Origin: Desulfosoma caldarium
GTDB lineage: Bacteria; Desulfobacterota; Syntrophobacteria; Syntrophobacterales; DSM-9756
Direction of reading: 5' to 3'
Assembly (NCBI RefSeq): GCF_003751385.1
Contig: NZ_RJVA01000009.1
Coordinates: 372,001 to 436,000 of the forward strand
DNA: 64,000 nt
Position 1 is the first letter of the stretch. Every line of letters begins with the position of its first letter. Positions 29,895 to 38,046 of this stretch are shown piece by piece. Made by a program: the position numbers and the translations under genes. The notes under the pieces are model-generated. The model worked only from the letters and a program-made list of their open reading frames with translations, did not search any database and had not been told where the DNA came from.

Positions 29895-30746
29895 CTAAGC
29901 GGCTGTTTTCATGCCATCAAGCCATGTTCCCAGCACGGCATGGCTGTGGGCCAGGGCTTTGTCCATGCACCATAGGCTCTTGTCCCGCTCACCGGCTCGG
30001 TTACTGATTCCACGACACTGCACAACGGGCACGCCATACCGGCGGCACACCTGCACCACCGCACTTCCTTCCATATCTTCCGCCCACGCACCGTAACGGG
30101 TAAACCGTTCCTCGGCGATCCATGCATCGCCGCTGGACATACCTACCGTAACCGAAGGTCCAAAAGCCACTTGAAAAATCTCGCGCTTGGGTTCCCGCAC
30201 AGCCGCCGCCTTTGGCATGTCCTCGGCCCATGGATGCACCGTGGGGATTTTTGTGGACGACGTCCCCAAAGTATACCAGCCGGCCGGTGTGAGTGTGGCA
30301 GCCCATTTCAGCGCCCAATCCTCGCTGAGATCAAAACGTTCAAAGACAGGCCTTCCCCTTTCGTGGCCCACTGCAAATCCGAGGGCCTTCATGGAACCCA
30401 TGCCGGCCCGCTCCCAAACGCCTTCATCCCCCAAGAGGATCGACGTGGACACGAGCACGTCGCCCACGCTCAAGGGCCCCTTTGAGTAGGCTCCCGCGCT
30501 ACCCACGACCCAGACCATGGCCGGGCGACACCGTTCTATCAGCACGGCCGATCCGGCTGCAGCATTGACTTTTCCGATGCCTAGGCAGGCCAGTCCCACG
30601 CGAAGGCGGCCCCAGCGACCGGCCCATAGCGTGGTCCATGGCGTCAAGAGAGGCTTTGGGGCGCGGAGCCATCCTTCAAGGGGCTTGACTTCCAAAGGAA
30701 CAGCGCCCACGATCAACACATCCAAGGCTTCAAAAGACTCTTCCAT
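29895..30746 (-). CDS. mqnB: Futalosine hydrolase
   Basis: A nucleosidase-fold protein of 283 residues. The start VLIVGAVPLEVKPL, the VGSAGAYSKGPLSVGDVLVS segment and the purine-site EDMEGSAVVQVCRRYGVP match the phosphorylase/nucleosidase family to which MqnB belongs. It removes hypoxanthine from futalosine. Its adjacency to mqnD argues against a general MTA/SAH nucleosidase. The ATG at 30746 follows CGGAG; the open frame upstream to 30,914 has no conserved sequence. Confidence 0.88.
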   Translation of the reverse strand: MEESFEALDVLIVGAVPLEVKPLEGWLRAPKPLLTPWTTLWAGRWGRLRVGLACLGIGKVNAAAGSAVLIERCRPAMVWVVGSAGAYSKGPLSVGDVLVSTSILLGDEGVWERAGMGSMKALGFAVGHERGRPVFERFDLSEDWALKWAATLTPAGWYTLGTSSTKIPTVHPWAEDMPKAAAVREPKREIFQVAFGPSVTVGMSSGDAWIAEERFTRYGAWAEDMEGSAVVQVCRRYGVPVVQCRGISNRAGERDKSLWCMDKALAHSHAVLGTWLDGMKTAA

Positions 30747-31319
30747 GCACTCCGTTTTTTTTGATCCTTGCCGGGCTTTTCGAGCGGCCAATCTGTGGAA
30801 GAAGGTGCCAACCGTGACGGCGCGTTGCGCTGCATGCACAGAATGCACTTTAGAGGGACGTCGAGAGACATTCCCCCTCGCGTGCACGTCCCTCGGTAAG
30901 CTAGCAAGGAGCAAAAAGCTCTGTCAATGCAACACGGTTGGCATGGCCCCTTTCACAGATGATTTTTCTTGCGAACGTTTCGCATAGGAAATCTCAAGGA
31001 GGAGACGACGTCGCGGTGCGAGCCTGTGCCCATGACCAAGGGACTGCTCCGCAAAGGTGTTGGCCGAAAGCCTACCAAGTCAAGAGGTCCATGGAGTTCA
31101 TGGCAGGCAAGGGGCCGGCCCATGGTTGACTTCGTCGGAACAGTTCCTTTAAGAAGCTTTCGCGGCGCACGCCGTGAGAAGGGCCGGTCGACGATGCGAT
31201 GCGGATTGGAAGATGGAAGGCAGCATACCATGCGGCGCCTTGAGGCCGGGTCCCCTTCTGGCATTGGCCTCATAATCCATGCGGCGGTGGCCCATAGGCC
31301 ACGGTCTTCGAGAGATTCC
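30747..31319. other. Intergenic region between divergent mqnB and dusB
   Basis: A possible mqnB promoter lies at 30,898-30,927. The frame in line with dusB stays open from 30,969, but its predicted residues have no resemblance to Dus proteins. I see no RNA gene or repeat in this 573-base gap. Confidence 0.45.
30898..30927 (-). promoter_or_regulatory. Possible promoter for the mqnBD operon
   Basis: TTGACA (minus strand, 30,922-30,927) is followed after 18 bases by TAGCTT (30,898-30,903), a weak -10 box. It would give a leader of about 150 bases before mqnB. Confidence 0.35.
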
Positions 31320-32381
31320 ATGCACGACGATGAAAACGTTCTGTGTGGCACCATGCAAATCGGCGCCGTGACGGTCGATCCTCCCGTGGTCATGGCGCCC
31401 ATGGCTGGAGTGACGGACGGGCCGTTCTTGTCCGTTGTTTCTCGGTTTGGTGTGGGCATGGTGACATCGGAAATGATGAGCGCCGAGGGCTGTCGGCGAA
31501 AAGACCCTTCCGCGGAAAGAATTCTTGCCGTTCCCGCGCGGGTCTCAGTCCCAACGGCCATTCAGATCTTTGGAGCCCACCCCGAAGTCATGGGGGATGC
31601 AGCCCGTGCCGCGGAAGACCGAGGCGCCGCGGTCATCGACATCAATGCAGGATGCCCCGTGCGGAAAATCGTGCGCCAAGGGGCGGGAGCCGCCTTGCTT
31701 CTGGATCCGGACCGCCTTATGCGCCTCGTGGAAACCGTAAAACGCGCGGTGTCCATACCCGTCACGGTCAAGACGCGCCTGGGCTGGGACAAGAACACCC
31801 TGAACGTGCTGGACGTCTGCCGGCGGCTAGAAAGAGCCGGAGCAGACGCCGTGACCGTGCATGCTCGAACGGCCCGCCAGATCTATTCGGGTCAGGCGGA
31901 TTGGACCTGGATTGGCGAACTCAAGCGGGAACTTTCCATCCCGGTCATCGGAAACGGAGATGTGACCAGTCCGTCGGATTTTTTTCGCATGAAAAGTCAA
32001 ACAGGCTGCGATGCCGTGATGATCGGTCGAGGGGCTCTGGGAAATCCCTGGCTCTTTCAGGTCATCGCGCAGCTCTGCCGGCCTCAGAGGGCCGAGGCGC
32101 CGCGGCCCCAATGGGAAGATTTTAGGCGCACGGTTCATGAGCTTGCTGAAATGTTTATTCAGGAAAAACCTAAGGCCATTGGCGCTTTGAAAAAACATCT
32201 GGTCTGGTACACAAAAGGATGCCCCAACGCTTCGGTGTGGCGATACCGCCTGATGAGTGCGCCCGACGGCGCCAGTTTGCTGAATGTTTTTGATGCCTAC
32301 GTTTTGGAACTCGCCGCGTCCCAGGCCGATGTGCTCACCTGCAAAGTCAGAGACAACGGCTTGGCACAGGAGCACTTATGA
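31320..32381 (+). CDS. dusB: tRNA-dihydrouridine synthase
   Basis: The 353-residue FMN enzyme shows VMAPMAGVTD near the N-terminus, the active-site NAGCPVRKIVRQGAGAAL with its catalytic Cys, VKTRLGWD, VHARTARQ and GNGDVTSP. Dus enzymes reduce uridine in the tRNA D-loop. The chosen ATG at 31320 gives a normal length; the ATG at 31353 is also possible. The last four bases overlap the start of the ispH fusion (ATGA), so the two are translationally coupled. Confidence 0.92.
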   Translation: MHDDENVLCGTMQIGAVTVDPPVVMAPMAGVTDGPFLSVVSRFGVGMVTSEMMSAEGCRRKDPSAERILAVPARVSVPTAIQIFGAHPEVMGDAARAAEDRGAAVIDINAGCPVRKIVRQGAGAALLLDPDRLMRLVETVKRAVSIPVTVKTRLGWDKNTLNVLDVCRRLERAGADAVTVHARTARQIYSGQADWTWIGELKRELSIPVIGNGDVTSPSDFFRMKSQTGCDAVMIGRGALGNPWLFQVIAQLCRPQRAEAPRPQWEDFRRTVHELAEMFIQEKPKAIGALKKHLVWYTKGCPNASVWRYRLMSAPDGASLLNVFDAYVLELAASQADVLTCKVRDNGLAQEHL

Positions 32382-34123
32382 AAGTCATCGTGGCCGAAAC
32401 AGCGGGCTTTTGCCAAGGCGTTCGCACGGCATTGGAAATGACCCTGGAGGCGGCCCGATCCCGCCAAAAGGAACCTCTGTGCACCTTCGGGCCTCTCATT
32501 CACAACCGCCAAGTTCTGGCCATGCTCAAGGAACGGGGCGTGGAAGAAGCCGCCATCGAAGAGGCATGCCGCAACCGATGGGTTATTGTTCGCGCCCACG
32601 GAATTCCTCCGGATCAGCGCCGGCGGCTTAAAGAAATCTCCCTGGGCCTCATTGACGCCACGTGCAAACGCGTGGCGCGTGTTCAAGCCATCATTCGCAG
32701 ATACGCTCGAAAAGGCTATCACACCCTCATCGTGGGTGATGCGGATCACGCGGAAGTCATTGGACTTATGGGCTATACGGAAGGCCGAGGCATGGTCATT
32801 CAATCGCCCGACGATCTGGACCGCGTGCCCGCCAATTGGCCTTTGGTCCTCCTGGTGGCCCAAACCACGCAAAACCAGGACGTGTTTCAAGCCGTGGAGG
32901 CGCGCTTTCGAAAGCGGTTTCCTCAGGGTGTTGTACATAACACCATCTGCGGAGCGACCCATGAGCGCCAGAATGAAGTGCGGCGCCTTTGTGAGCGCGT
33001 GCAAGCCATGGTCATCGTGGGCGGCACCCACAGTGGCAACACGCAGCGGTTGGCGGAGACGGCTCGGGAATGCGGCGTTCCGACCTATCACGTGGAAACG
33101 GAAAAGGATTTGGATTGTCAAGAAATGTGCCAGTTTCACACGGTGGGGGTTTCTGCGGGAGCGTCCACGCCCAACTGGATGATTCGCAATGTGGTGCGGT
33201 TTCTGGAAAATCTTGAGCCGAATCCCCACGCTCTCCAAGCCGCCGTGTGGCGACGCCGCCTGGAAAAACTCGCCTACACCAACGCCGCCTCCGCGGCGGC
33301 CGCAGGGCTTTTGACCGCGGCGGTATCCGCCGTGACAAACCTGCCCATCGGCTTTGTGCACATTCTCATGGCCGCATCCTACGCTTTTGCCATGCATACG
33401 CTGAACCGCTACATCGACCGGGAAGCCCTCCAATTGAACGATCCACAACGGGCCGCCTATTATGCCTCAAAGCGCGCGGCTTTTACGGCCACAGGCGTCA
33501 CCGCCGCCGTGGTCGCTTTGGGCAGTGCCACCGCAGACGGCATGCTCACGGCCTTACTCATGGTCCTGATCCTGGCCGTGGGATCCCTTTATGCGGTGCC
33601 TTTGTTCCAGTCCCATTGGATTGAACGGACCAAGATCATCATGATCAAGGACATTCCCGGATCCAAGACCTTGACCATTCCCCTGGCCTGGGCCAGTGTC
33701 ACCGTGTGGCTGCCGCACCTTCAGCACATCCAAGACGGTCTGGGAAAGCTGCTCTACGCTTTCATGCTCGTGTTTCTTCTCGTGCTGGCCCGCACGGCCC
33801 TCTTGGACTGCTTGGACATTCAGGGAGATCGGTTGGTGGGCCGAGAGACAGTGGTGGTTCTGTGGGGAGAACAGCGCGCCGGTCGATTTATTGTGGGCGT
33901 GTTGGTTCTGATAGCGGTCGCAGCGCTGACGGGTCCCTTATGGAGGCTGAGCTCGCCTTTTAGCGTTTTTTTCGCCGCAGCGGCTGCGGCCTATGGCGTA
34001 TTCTTTCGGTACTTTCGAGGCCGGCGCATCAAAGATGCGGCTTACCTGGAAACCCTCATCGAATCCGTTTTGGTGGGGGTAGGACTTCTCGGATGCTTGT
34101 GGATTTGGCTGGGCAGCCTCTAA
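32378..34123 (+). CDS. ispH: HMB-PP reductase (IspH) fused to a UbiA-like prenyltransferase membrane domain
   Basis: Residues 1-285 are IspH, which makes isopentenyl and dimethylallyl diphosphate in the MEP pathway: cluster cysteines Cys12, Cys96 and Cys191, His42, His74 and His124, and Glu126. Residues ~300-581 form about eight membrane helices resembling UbiA prenyltransferases. The second Asp motif is intact (DCLDIQGD, 477-484); the first is degraded (NRYIDREAL at 343-351, where NDxxDxxxD is usual). So the tail may transfer prenyl groups or may have lost that activity. It starts inside the dusB stop, and futalosine-pathway genes lie 1.6 kb away. Confidence 0.9.
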   Translation: MKVIVAETAGFCQGVRTALEMTLEAARSRQKEPLCTFGPLIHNRQVLAMLKERGVEEAAIEEACRNRWVIVRAHGIPPDQRRRLKEISLGLIDATCKRVARVQAIIRRYARKGYHTLIVGDADHAEVIGLMGYTEGRGMVIQSPDDLDRVPANWPLVLLVAQTTQNQDVFQAVEARFRKRFPQGVVHNTICGATHERQNEVRRLCERVQAMVIVGGTHSGNTQRLAETARECGVPTYHVETEKDLDCQEMCQFHTVGVSAGASTPNWMIRNVVRFLENLEPNPHALQAAVWRRRLEKLAYTNAASAAAAGLLTAAVSAVTNLPIGFVHILMAASYAFAMHTLNRYIDREALQLNDPQRAAYYASKRAAFTATGVTAAVVALGSATADGMLTALLMVLILAVGSLYAVPLFQSHWIERTKIIMIKDIPGSKTLTIPLAWASVTVWLPHLQHIQDGLGKLLYAFMLVFLLVLARTALLDCLDIQGDRLVGRETVVVLWGEQRAGRFIVGVLVLIAVAALTGPLWRLSSPFSVFFAAAAAAYGVFFRYFRGRRIKDAAYLETLIESVLVGVGLLGCLWIWLGSL

Positions 34124-34139
34124 AACGAGGACCTTTTCC

Positions 34140-34988
34140 ATGGTGCCGAATTTGGTGAGCGTCATCATTCCGACCCGGAACCGCGCTGCCATGGTCCGGC
34201 AAGCCGTGGAGTCCGTGCTGGCCCAAAAAGACGCTTCTTTGGAAGTCATCGTGGTGGATGACGGTTCCACAGACGACACGGCCCATGTCCTCACGGCCTA
34301 CAGCGCACGCATTCAGGTCATTCGGCGGGAACACTCAGGGGGTGTCAGCGCTGCCCGAAACGCGGGGATTGTGGCTTCACGAGGGGAATGGATCGCCTTT
34401 TTGGATTCCGACGATATGTGGCTTCCCCAAAAGGTGAGCGCTCAGTTGGAATATTTCAGGACGTACACGGGCATGCGCATCTGCCAAACGGAGGAGATCT
34501 GGATTCATCGAGGCCGGCGCCGCAACCCCAAAAAATACCACACCAAACCTTCCGGATGGTGTTTTGAACGCCTTTTGGAACGCTGCCTGGTGAGCCCCTC
34601 GGCCGTGATGATGCACCGGTCGCTCCTTGAAGAAGTGGGGTTGTTTGACGAATCGCTACCCGCCTGTGAAGACTACGATATGTGGTTGCGCATTGGATGC
34701 CGCTATCCCATAGGGCTTGTGCCAAGGGCCCTGGTGGTGAAGCGAGGCGGACACGACGACCAACTCTCCGCCACCATTCCCGCTCTGGATCGCTATCGGC
34801 TGAAGGCCATGGCCAAACTCCTTCACAGCGCGCCGCTGACGCCCATGCAGCGGGATCAAACCCTCAAGGTTCTCAAGCGCAAAGCATCCATCTATGCGGG
34901 AGGATGCCTGAAGCGCGGCAAACAGGACGAAGCCGTACGCGTTCTAACATGGCTTCGAGAGACCCTTTTGGAAAATGGGAACCGTTAA
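34140..34988 (+). CDS. Glycosyltransferase family 2 protein
   Basis: 282 residues with the GT-A start VSVIIPTRNRAAMV, the nucleotide-binding VDDGSTDDT and the DxD-like FLDSDDMW. It likely transfers a sugar from a nucleotide-sugar during envelope polysaccharide or glycolipid synthesis. No membrane helix is seen, so it would act at the cytoplasmic face. It follows ispH by 16 bases behind CGAGGA and overlaps the end of the convergent coiled-coil gene by four bases. Confidence 0.88.
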   Translation: MVPNLVSVIIPTRNRAAMVRQAVESVLAQKDASLEVIVVDDGSTDDTAHVLTAYSARIQVIRREHSGGVSAARNAGIVASRGEWIAFLDSDDMWLPQKVSAQLEYFRTYTGMRICQTEEIWIHRGRRRNPKKYHTKPSGWCFERLLERCLVSPSAVMMHRSLLEEVGLFDESLPACEDYDMWLRIGCRYPIGLVPRALVVKRGGHDDQLSATIPALDRYRLKAMAKLLHSAPLTPMQRDQTLKVLKRKASIYAGGCLKRGKQDEAVRVLTWLRETLLENGNR

Positions 34989-35467
34989 GGGACGAACCTG
35001 ACCAGACCTATGATGATGGCCAAAACCGAAAAGCCGAGGCCGAGGCTCCACTGAAGCGTAACGAAGCGTTTGTCTAAAGCCTCAAAACGCTTGTCCACGG
35101 CCTCAAAGCGCTTGTCTATGGCCTCAAAACGCTTGTCTATGGCCTCAAAACGCTTGTCCACGGCTTCAAAACGCTTGTCCACGGCCTCAAAACGTGCCTG
35201 TACCTCGCGATGCAACGCTTCAAAGCGTTTCTCGAGGCTTTCAAAGCGAGCCGCCTCGATTTCCCTCAGTGCCCTGAGTTCCTCCTCCACTCGAATCACG
35301 CGCTCAAGGAGGGAGAGTTCTTTGAGCTGGGCTTCGCCGCCTCGCACGTATTGCTCCAGATGCTCCGAAAGCAAAACCGGCAGGCGTTCGGCCAAGGCCC
35401 GTTCCACAGCTTCCCCAATGGCTTCGTGCACTTCCGGGGTCAATTTCTCTTTTGACGACCACGGCAT
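34985..35467 (-). CDS. Coiled-coil protein with RFEAVDK heptad repeats and a C-terminal membrane helix
   Basis: 160 residues. The N-terminal third is helical and acidic; the centre is a perfect seven-residue repeat, about seven copies of (K)RFEA(V/I/L)DK, followed by a single hydrophobic helix (SLGLGFSVLAIIIGLV) and three terminal residues. This is a tail-anchored rod likely to oligomerise at the membrane. Similar repeat proteins are common in bacteria and their function is unknown. The repeats are encoded by 21-base tandem units. Confidence 0.75.
   Translation of the reverse strand: MPWSSKEKLTPEVHEAIGEAVERALAERLPVLLSEHLEQYVRGGEAQLKELSLLERVIRVEEELRALREIEAARFESLEKRFEALHREVQARFEAVDKRFEAVDKRFEAIDKRFEAIDKRFEAVDKRFEALDKRFVTLQWSLGLGFSVLAIIIGLVRFVP
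35079..35204. repeat. Six in-frame 21-base tandem repeats inside the coiled-coil gene
   Basis: Units GCCTCAAAACGCTTGTCCACG and one- to three-base variants start at 35,079, 35,100, 35,121, 35,142 and 35,163; a sixth, degenerate unit spans 35,184-35,204. Each encodes exactly one heptad on the minus strand, so copy-number changes would keep the frame. Confidence 0.92.
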
Positions 35468-35558
35468 ACAAAACTCCTGAAAAAAACCCTTTTATGCATC
35501 GTATATCCGGACCGCCCTCAACAATCCAGACCTATTTAAAGACGGCCCGGCATTTTTC

Positions 35559-35969
35559 TCAGAAAGCTTCAAGGATTCTTTTCAGGACGCGTTCCATCTC
35601 CCCAGGGCTGTATTTTTTGGCCGGCCACGGCACCTTAAAGCCATCCCCGGTCTTTCGAGGCATGAGGTGAAAGTGGACGTGAAAGATTTCCTGGCCCGAA
35701 ATTTCGTAATTGTTTTGAAGAATGTTCAGGCCTTCGGCATCGGTTCCTTTGAAAACGGCCGTAGCGACCTTTTGCAGGGCCGCACCGCAGGCCGCCACCT
35801 CTTCCGAAGTCATATCGAAGAGTGTGTCTGCATGTTTTTTAGGAATCAGCAGAGTATGGCCGGGCATGAGAGGGTTGATGTCCAGAAAAGCAAGCACATG
35901 TTCATCCTCGTAAACCTTGGCGCAGGGAATCTGTCCGGAAACAATGCGACAAAAAATGCACTCCGTCAT
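35559..35969 (-). CDS. HIT family nucleotide-binding protein
   Basis: 136 residues with the zinc/nucleotide fold of Hint proteins: N-terminal CIFCRIVSGQIP, GHTLLIPKKH and the catalytic triad HVHFHLMP. Hint enzymes hydrolyse nucleoside phosphoramidates or AMP conjugates. The ATG at 35969 lies behind AGGTGAAGCC; the longer frame to 36,122 is not conserved. It stands alone between two convergent or divergent neighbours. Confidence 0.92.
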   Translation of the reverse strand: MTECIFCRIVSGQIPCAKVYEDEHVLAFLDINPLMPGHTLLIPKKHADTLFDMTSEEVAACGAALQKVATAVFKGTDAEGLNILQNNYEISGQEIFHVHFHLMPRKTGDGFKVPWPAKKYSPGEMERVLKRILEAF

Positions 35970-36173
35970 GGCTTCACCTCCGTGTATCCATGCCTGGCAA
36001 GGAGCCTCCGTGTTGCCTAAAAACTCTTTCGGTTCTATAGTCTCTGACGGGAATCGGCCCTTCATCCTTATGGTTAGCATACGATGCCATGGGGTCGCTG
36101 TGCAAGATTCGGCTGAACCCAAAAGATGTTAAACGCCAAAGGATAAAGGCGGCGCTTTGTCGGAGAAGACGTC

Positions 36174-36518
36174 ATGAGTCTGGACGACCTTTACGCCATG
36201 ATTCCCGAAATGCAATGCATCCCCGGGTGTACGGAGTGCTGTCGTCTTTTCGGAATACCGTCTCGCACGCGCGAGGAAGACGAACGCATTCGTGCCTTTC
36301 TGAAGGCTCATGGACGACAGATTCTTTCGGCCCAAGGGACGACCTGCCCTTACCTTTCCGACCAAGGGTGCACAATCTACCCGGTGAGACCTTTTACCTG
36401 CCGGTTTTTTGGAACGTCTAGGACGGCGCTGTGCCCTCGAGGGGCGCGGCCGGTAGAACTGCTCCATGAAGATGTGGAAGCGGAAATTCAACACCGTTAC
36501 CGCTTATTGTGGCCGTAA
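36174..36518 (+). CDS. YkgJ-family cysteine-cluster protein
   Basis: 114 residues with the characteristic cysteine pattern: CIPGCTECC near the N-terminus, then CPYLSDQGCTIYPVRPFTCRFFG, typical of the YkgJ/UPF0153 family that is thought to bind a zinc or iron-sulfur site. The function is unknown. The ribosome site is CGGAGAAG. The following 170 bases before the RND operon carry no gene. Confidence 0.82.
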   Translation: MSLDDLYAMIPEMQCIPGCTECCRLFGIPSRTREEDERIRAFLKAHGRQILSAQGTTCPYLSDQGCTIYPVRPFTCRFFGTSRTALCPRGARPVELLHEDVEAEIQHRYRLLWP

Positions 36519-36690
36519 CCCATGAGCTTGTTCCGAGAATGGCCCTCATGAACTCATTCCGTCGGAACGCCCCATGGCGCAACGGGACGGTTCGGCTCGA
36601 GCCGCGCCCATGGGTCGCCTTCTCGAGAAGCCTTTCAGGGGTTCCGTGAGCATGGCGCCTCATGAACCCGTCAAACCGTGAGATATCACC

Positions 36691-38046
36691 ATGGATTCTT
36701 CAAAAGCCGGTGTGAAAGATCGCAAAATTTTCTTTCGCCTCGCGGTATGCAGCGCCATTCTGGTGGCCGGCATCGCGGCTATGGCGGCTCTGTCTTCACT
36801 GAAAAAACCTCCGGCCCAAGCGGTCATTGAAGAACAAGCCTACAAGGTGGAAGTCCTGCAAGCCCATTCAGAAGATGTGCCGGTGACCCTGACCGGCTAT
36901 GGGGAGGTCCACTCCATTCGGCGCGTGCACATCGCTTCCGAAGTCTCCGGAACGGTCATCGCGGTACACCCTCGTCTGTTTGTGGGGGAAATCATTGCCG
37001 AAGGCGATATCCTTTTTCAAATCGACCCGCGGGATACCCAATCGGCCCTTGCGGAAGCGGAAGCCTTGGTCTCTCAGCTGGAACATACGGTGACACGTCT
37101 GGAAAAGGAATGGGGCTTGGAAAAACGCCGCCTCAGGGTCCTTCAGCGCAGCCGCGATCTGGCATGGGCGGAATATCAAAGACTTCAGCGCCTTTACGAC
37201 GAAAGCCGCGTGGGGACCAAGTCCGGAGTGGAAGCCGCTGAAAGGGCCTACAACCAGGCCCTGGATCAGTTGCAGCTTTTGGAACAGAGCTTGGCGCTGT
37301 ATCCGGTGCGGCTGCGCGAAGCCCGAAGCAGCCTGGAAGCCGCTCGCGCTCAGCGCCAGAGAGCCCTGGTTCAGGTGGAACGCTGCACGGTTCGGGCCCC
37401 TTTTGCGGGGCGTGTTGTGGAAAAGTCCATTGAACTGGGGCAGTTCCTCAGCCCAGGCACGCCGGCGCTGACTCTGGCCGACGACTCCCTGCTGGAAATT
37501 CTAGTCCCCTTAGACAGTGACGAGGCGCGCCGATGGCTGACCTTTGACGAAAAGCCTTCGGCAACGGATCTGTCATGGTTTCACGGCCTGCGGCAGGTTC
37601 CGTGCCAGGTACGGTGGGTCGAAGATCCACAAGGGCACAGATGGAAAGGCTTTCTGCACCGTGTCGTGGCCTTTGATCGCACGAGCCGAACCCTGACCGT
37701 GGCCGTTCGCGTGTCCGGCCAAGAGGCTTCTGGAAAGGGCGCCCGTATGCCCCTGGTGGACGGCATGTTTTGCGCCGTGGACATTCCCGGTCGCACTTTG
37801 CAGCGCGTGGTGCGATTGCCGCAATGGGCCGTCACTTACGACAACAAGGTGTATTTGTCCGTCAACGGACGCCTTAAGACGGTTCCGGTGCGCGTCGCAC
37901 GCCTTCAAGGGAAAGAGGCTTTCATCGAAGAAGGGATTGGAGACGGCGACTGGGTGATCATCACGCGGCTCGTCAACCCTCTGGAAAACATGCGGCTCGA
38001 GGTGGCCTCCTTCGAAAATCCGTCGTCCAAGGAACCCACGCCATGA
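36691..38046 (+). CDS. RND efflux periplasmic adaptor (membrane-fusion) subunit
   Basis: 451 residues with an N-terminal membrane helix (LAVCSAILVAGIAAMAAL), a first lipoyl half-motif (ASEVSGTVIAVHPRLFVGE), a helical hairpin and the second lipoyl half VRAPFAGRVVEKSIELGQFL. It connects the RND pump to its outer-membrane channel. Its stop overlaps the pump start by four bases. It opens a three-gene efflux operon. Confidence 0.92.
   Translation: MDSSKAGVKDRKIFFRLAVCSAILVAGIAAMAALSSLKKPPAQAVIEEQAYKVEVLQAHSEDVPVTLTGYGEVHSIRRVHIASEVSGTVIAVHPRLFVGEIIAEGDILFQIDPRDTQSALAEAEALVSQLEHTVTRLEKEWGLEKRRLRVLQRSRDLAWAEYQRLQRLYDESRVGTKSGVEAAERAYNQALDQLQLLEQSLALYPVRLREARSSLEAARAQRQRALVQVERCTVRAPFAGRVVEKSIELGQFLSPGTPALTLADDSLLEILVPLDSDEARRWLTFDEKPSATDLSWFHGLRQVPCQVRWVEDPQGHRWKGFLHRVVAFDRTSRTLTVAVRVSGQEASGKGARMPLVDGMFCAVDIPGRTLQRVVRLPQWAVTYDNKVYLSVNGRLKTVPVRVARLQGKEAFIEEGIGDGDWVIITRLVNPLENMRLEVASFENPSSKEPTP

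Noticed and set aside
35079-35204. Short direct repeats as a possible CRISPR array
   Set aside because: The units are contiguous without spacers, lie inside a coding frame and each encodes one heptad.
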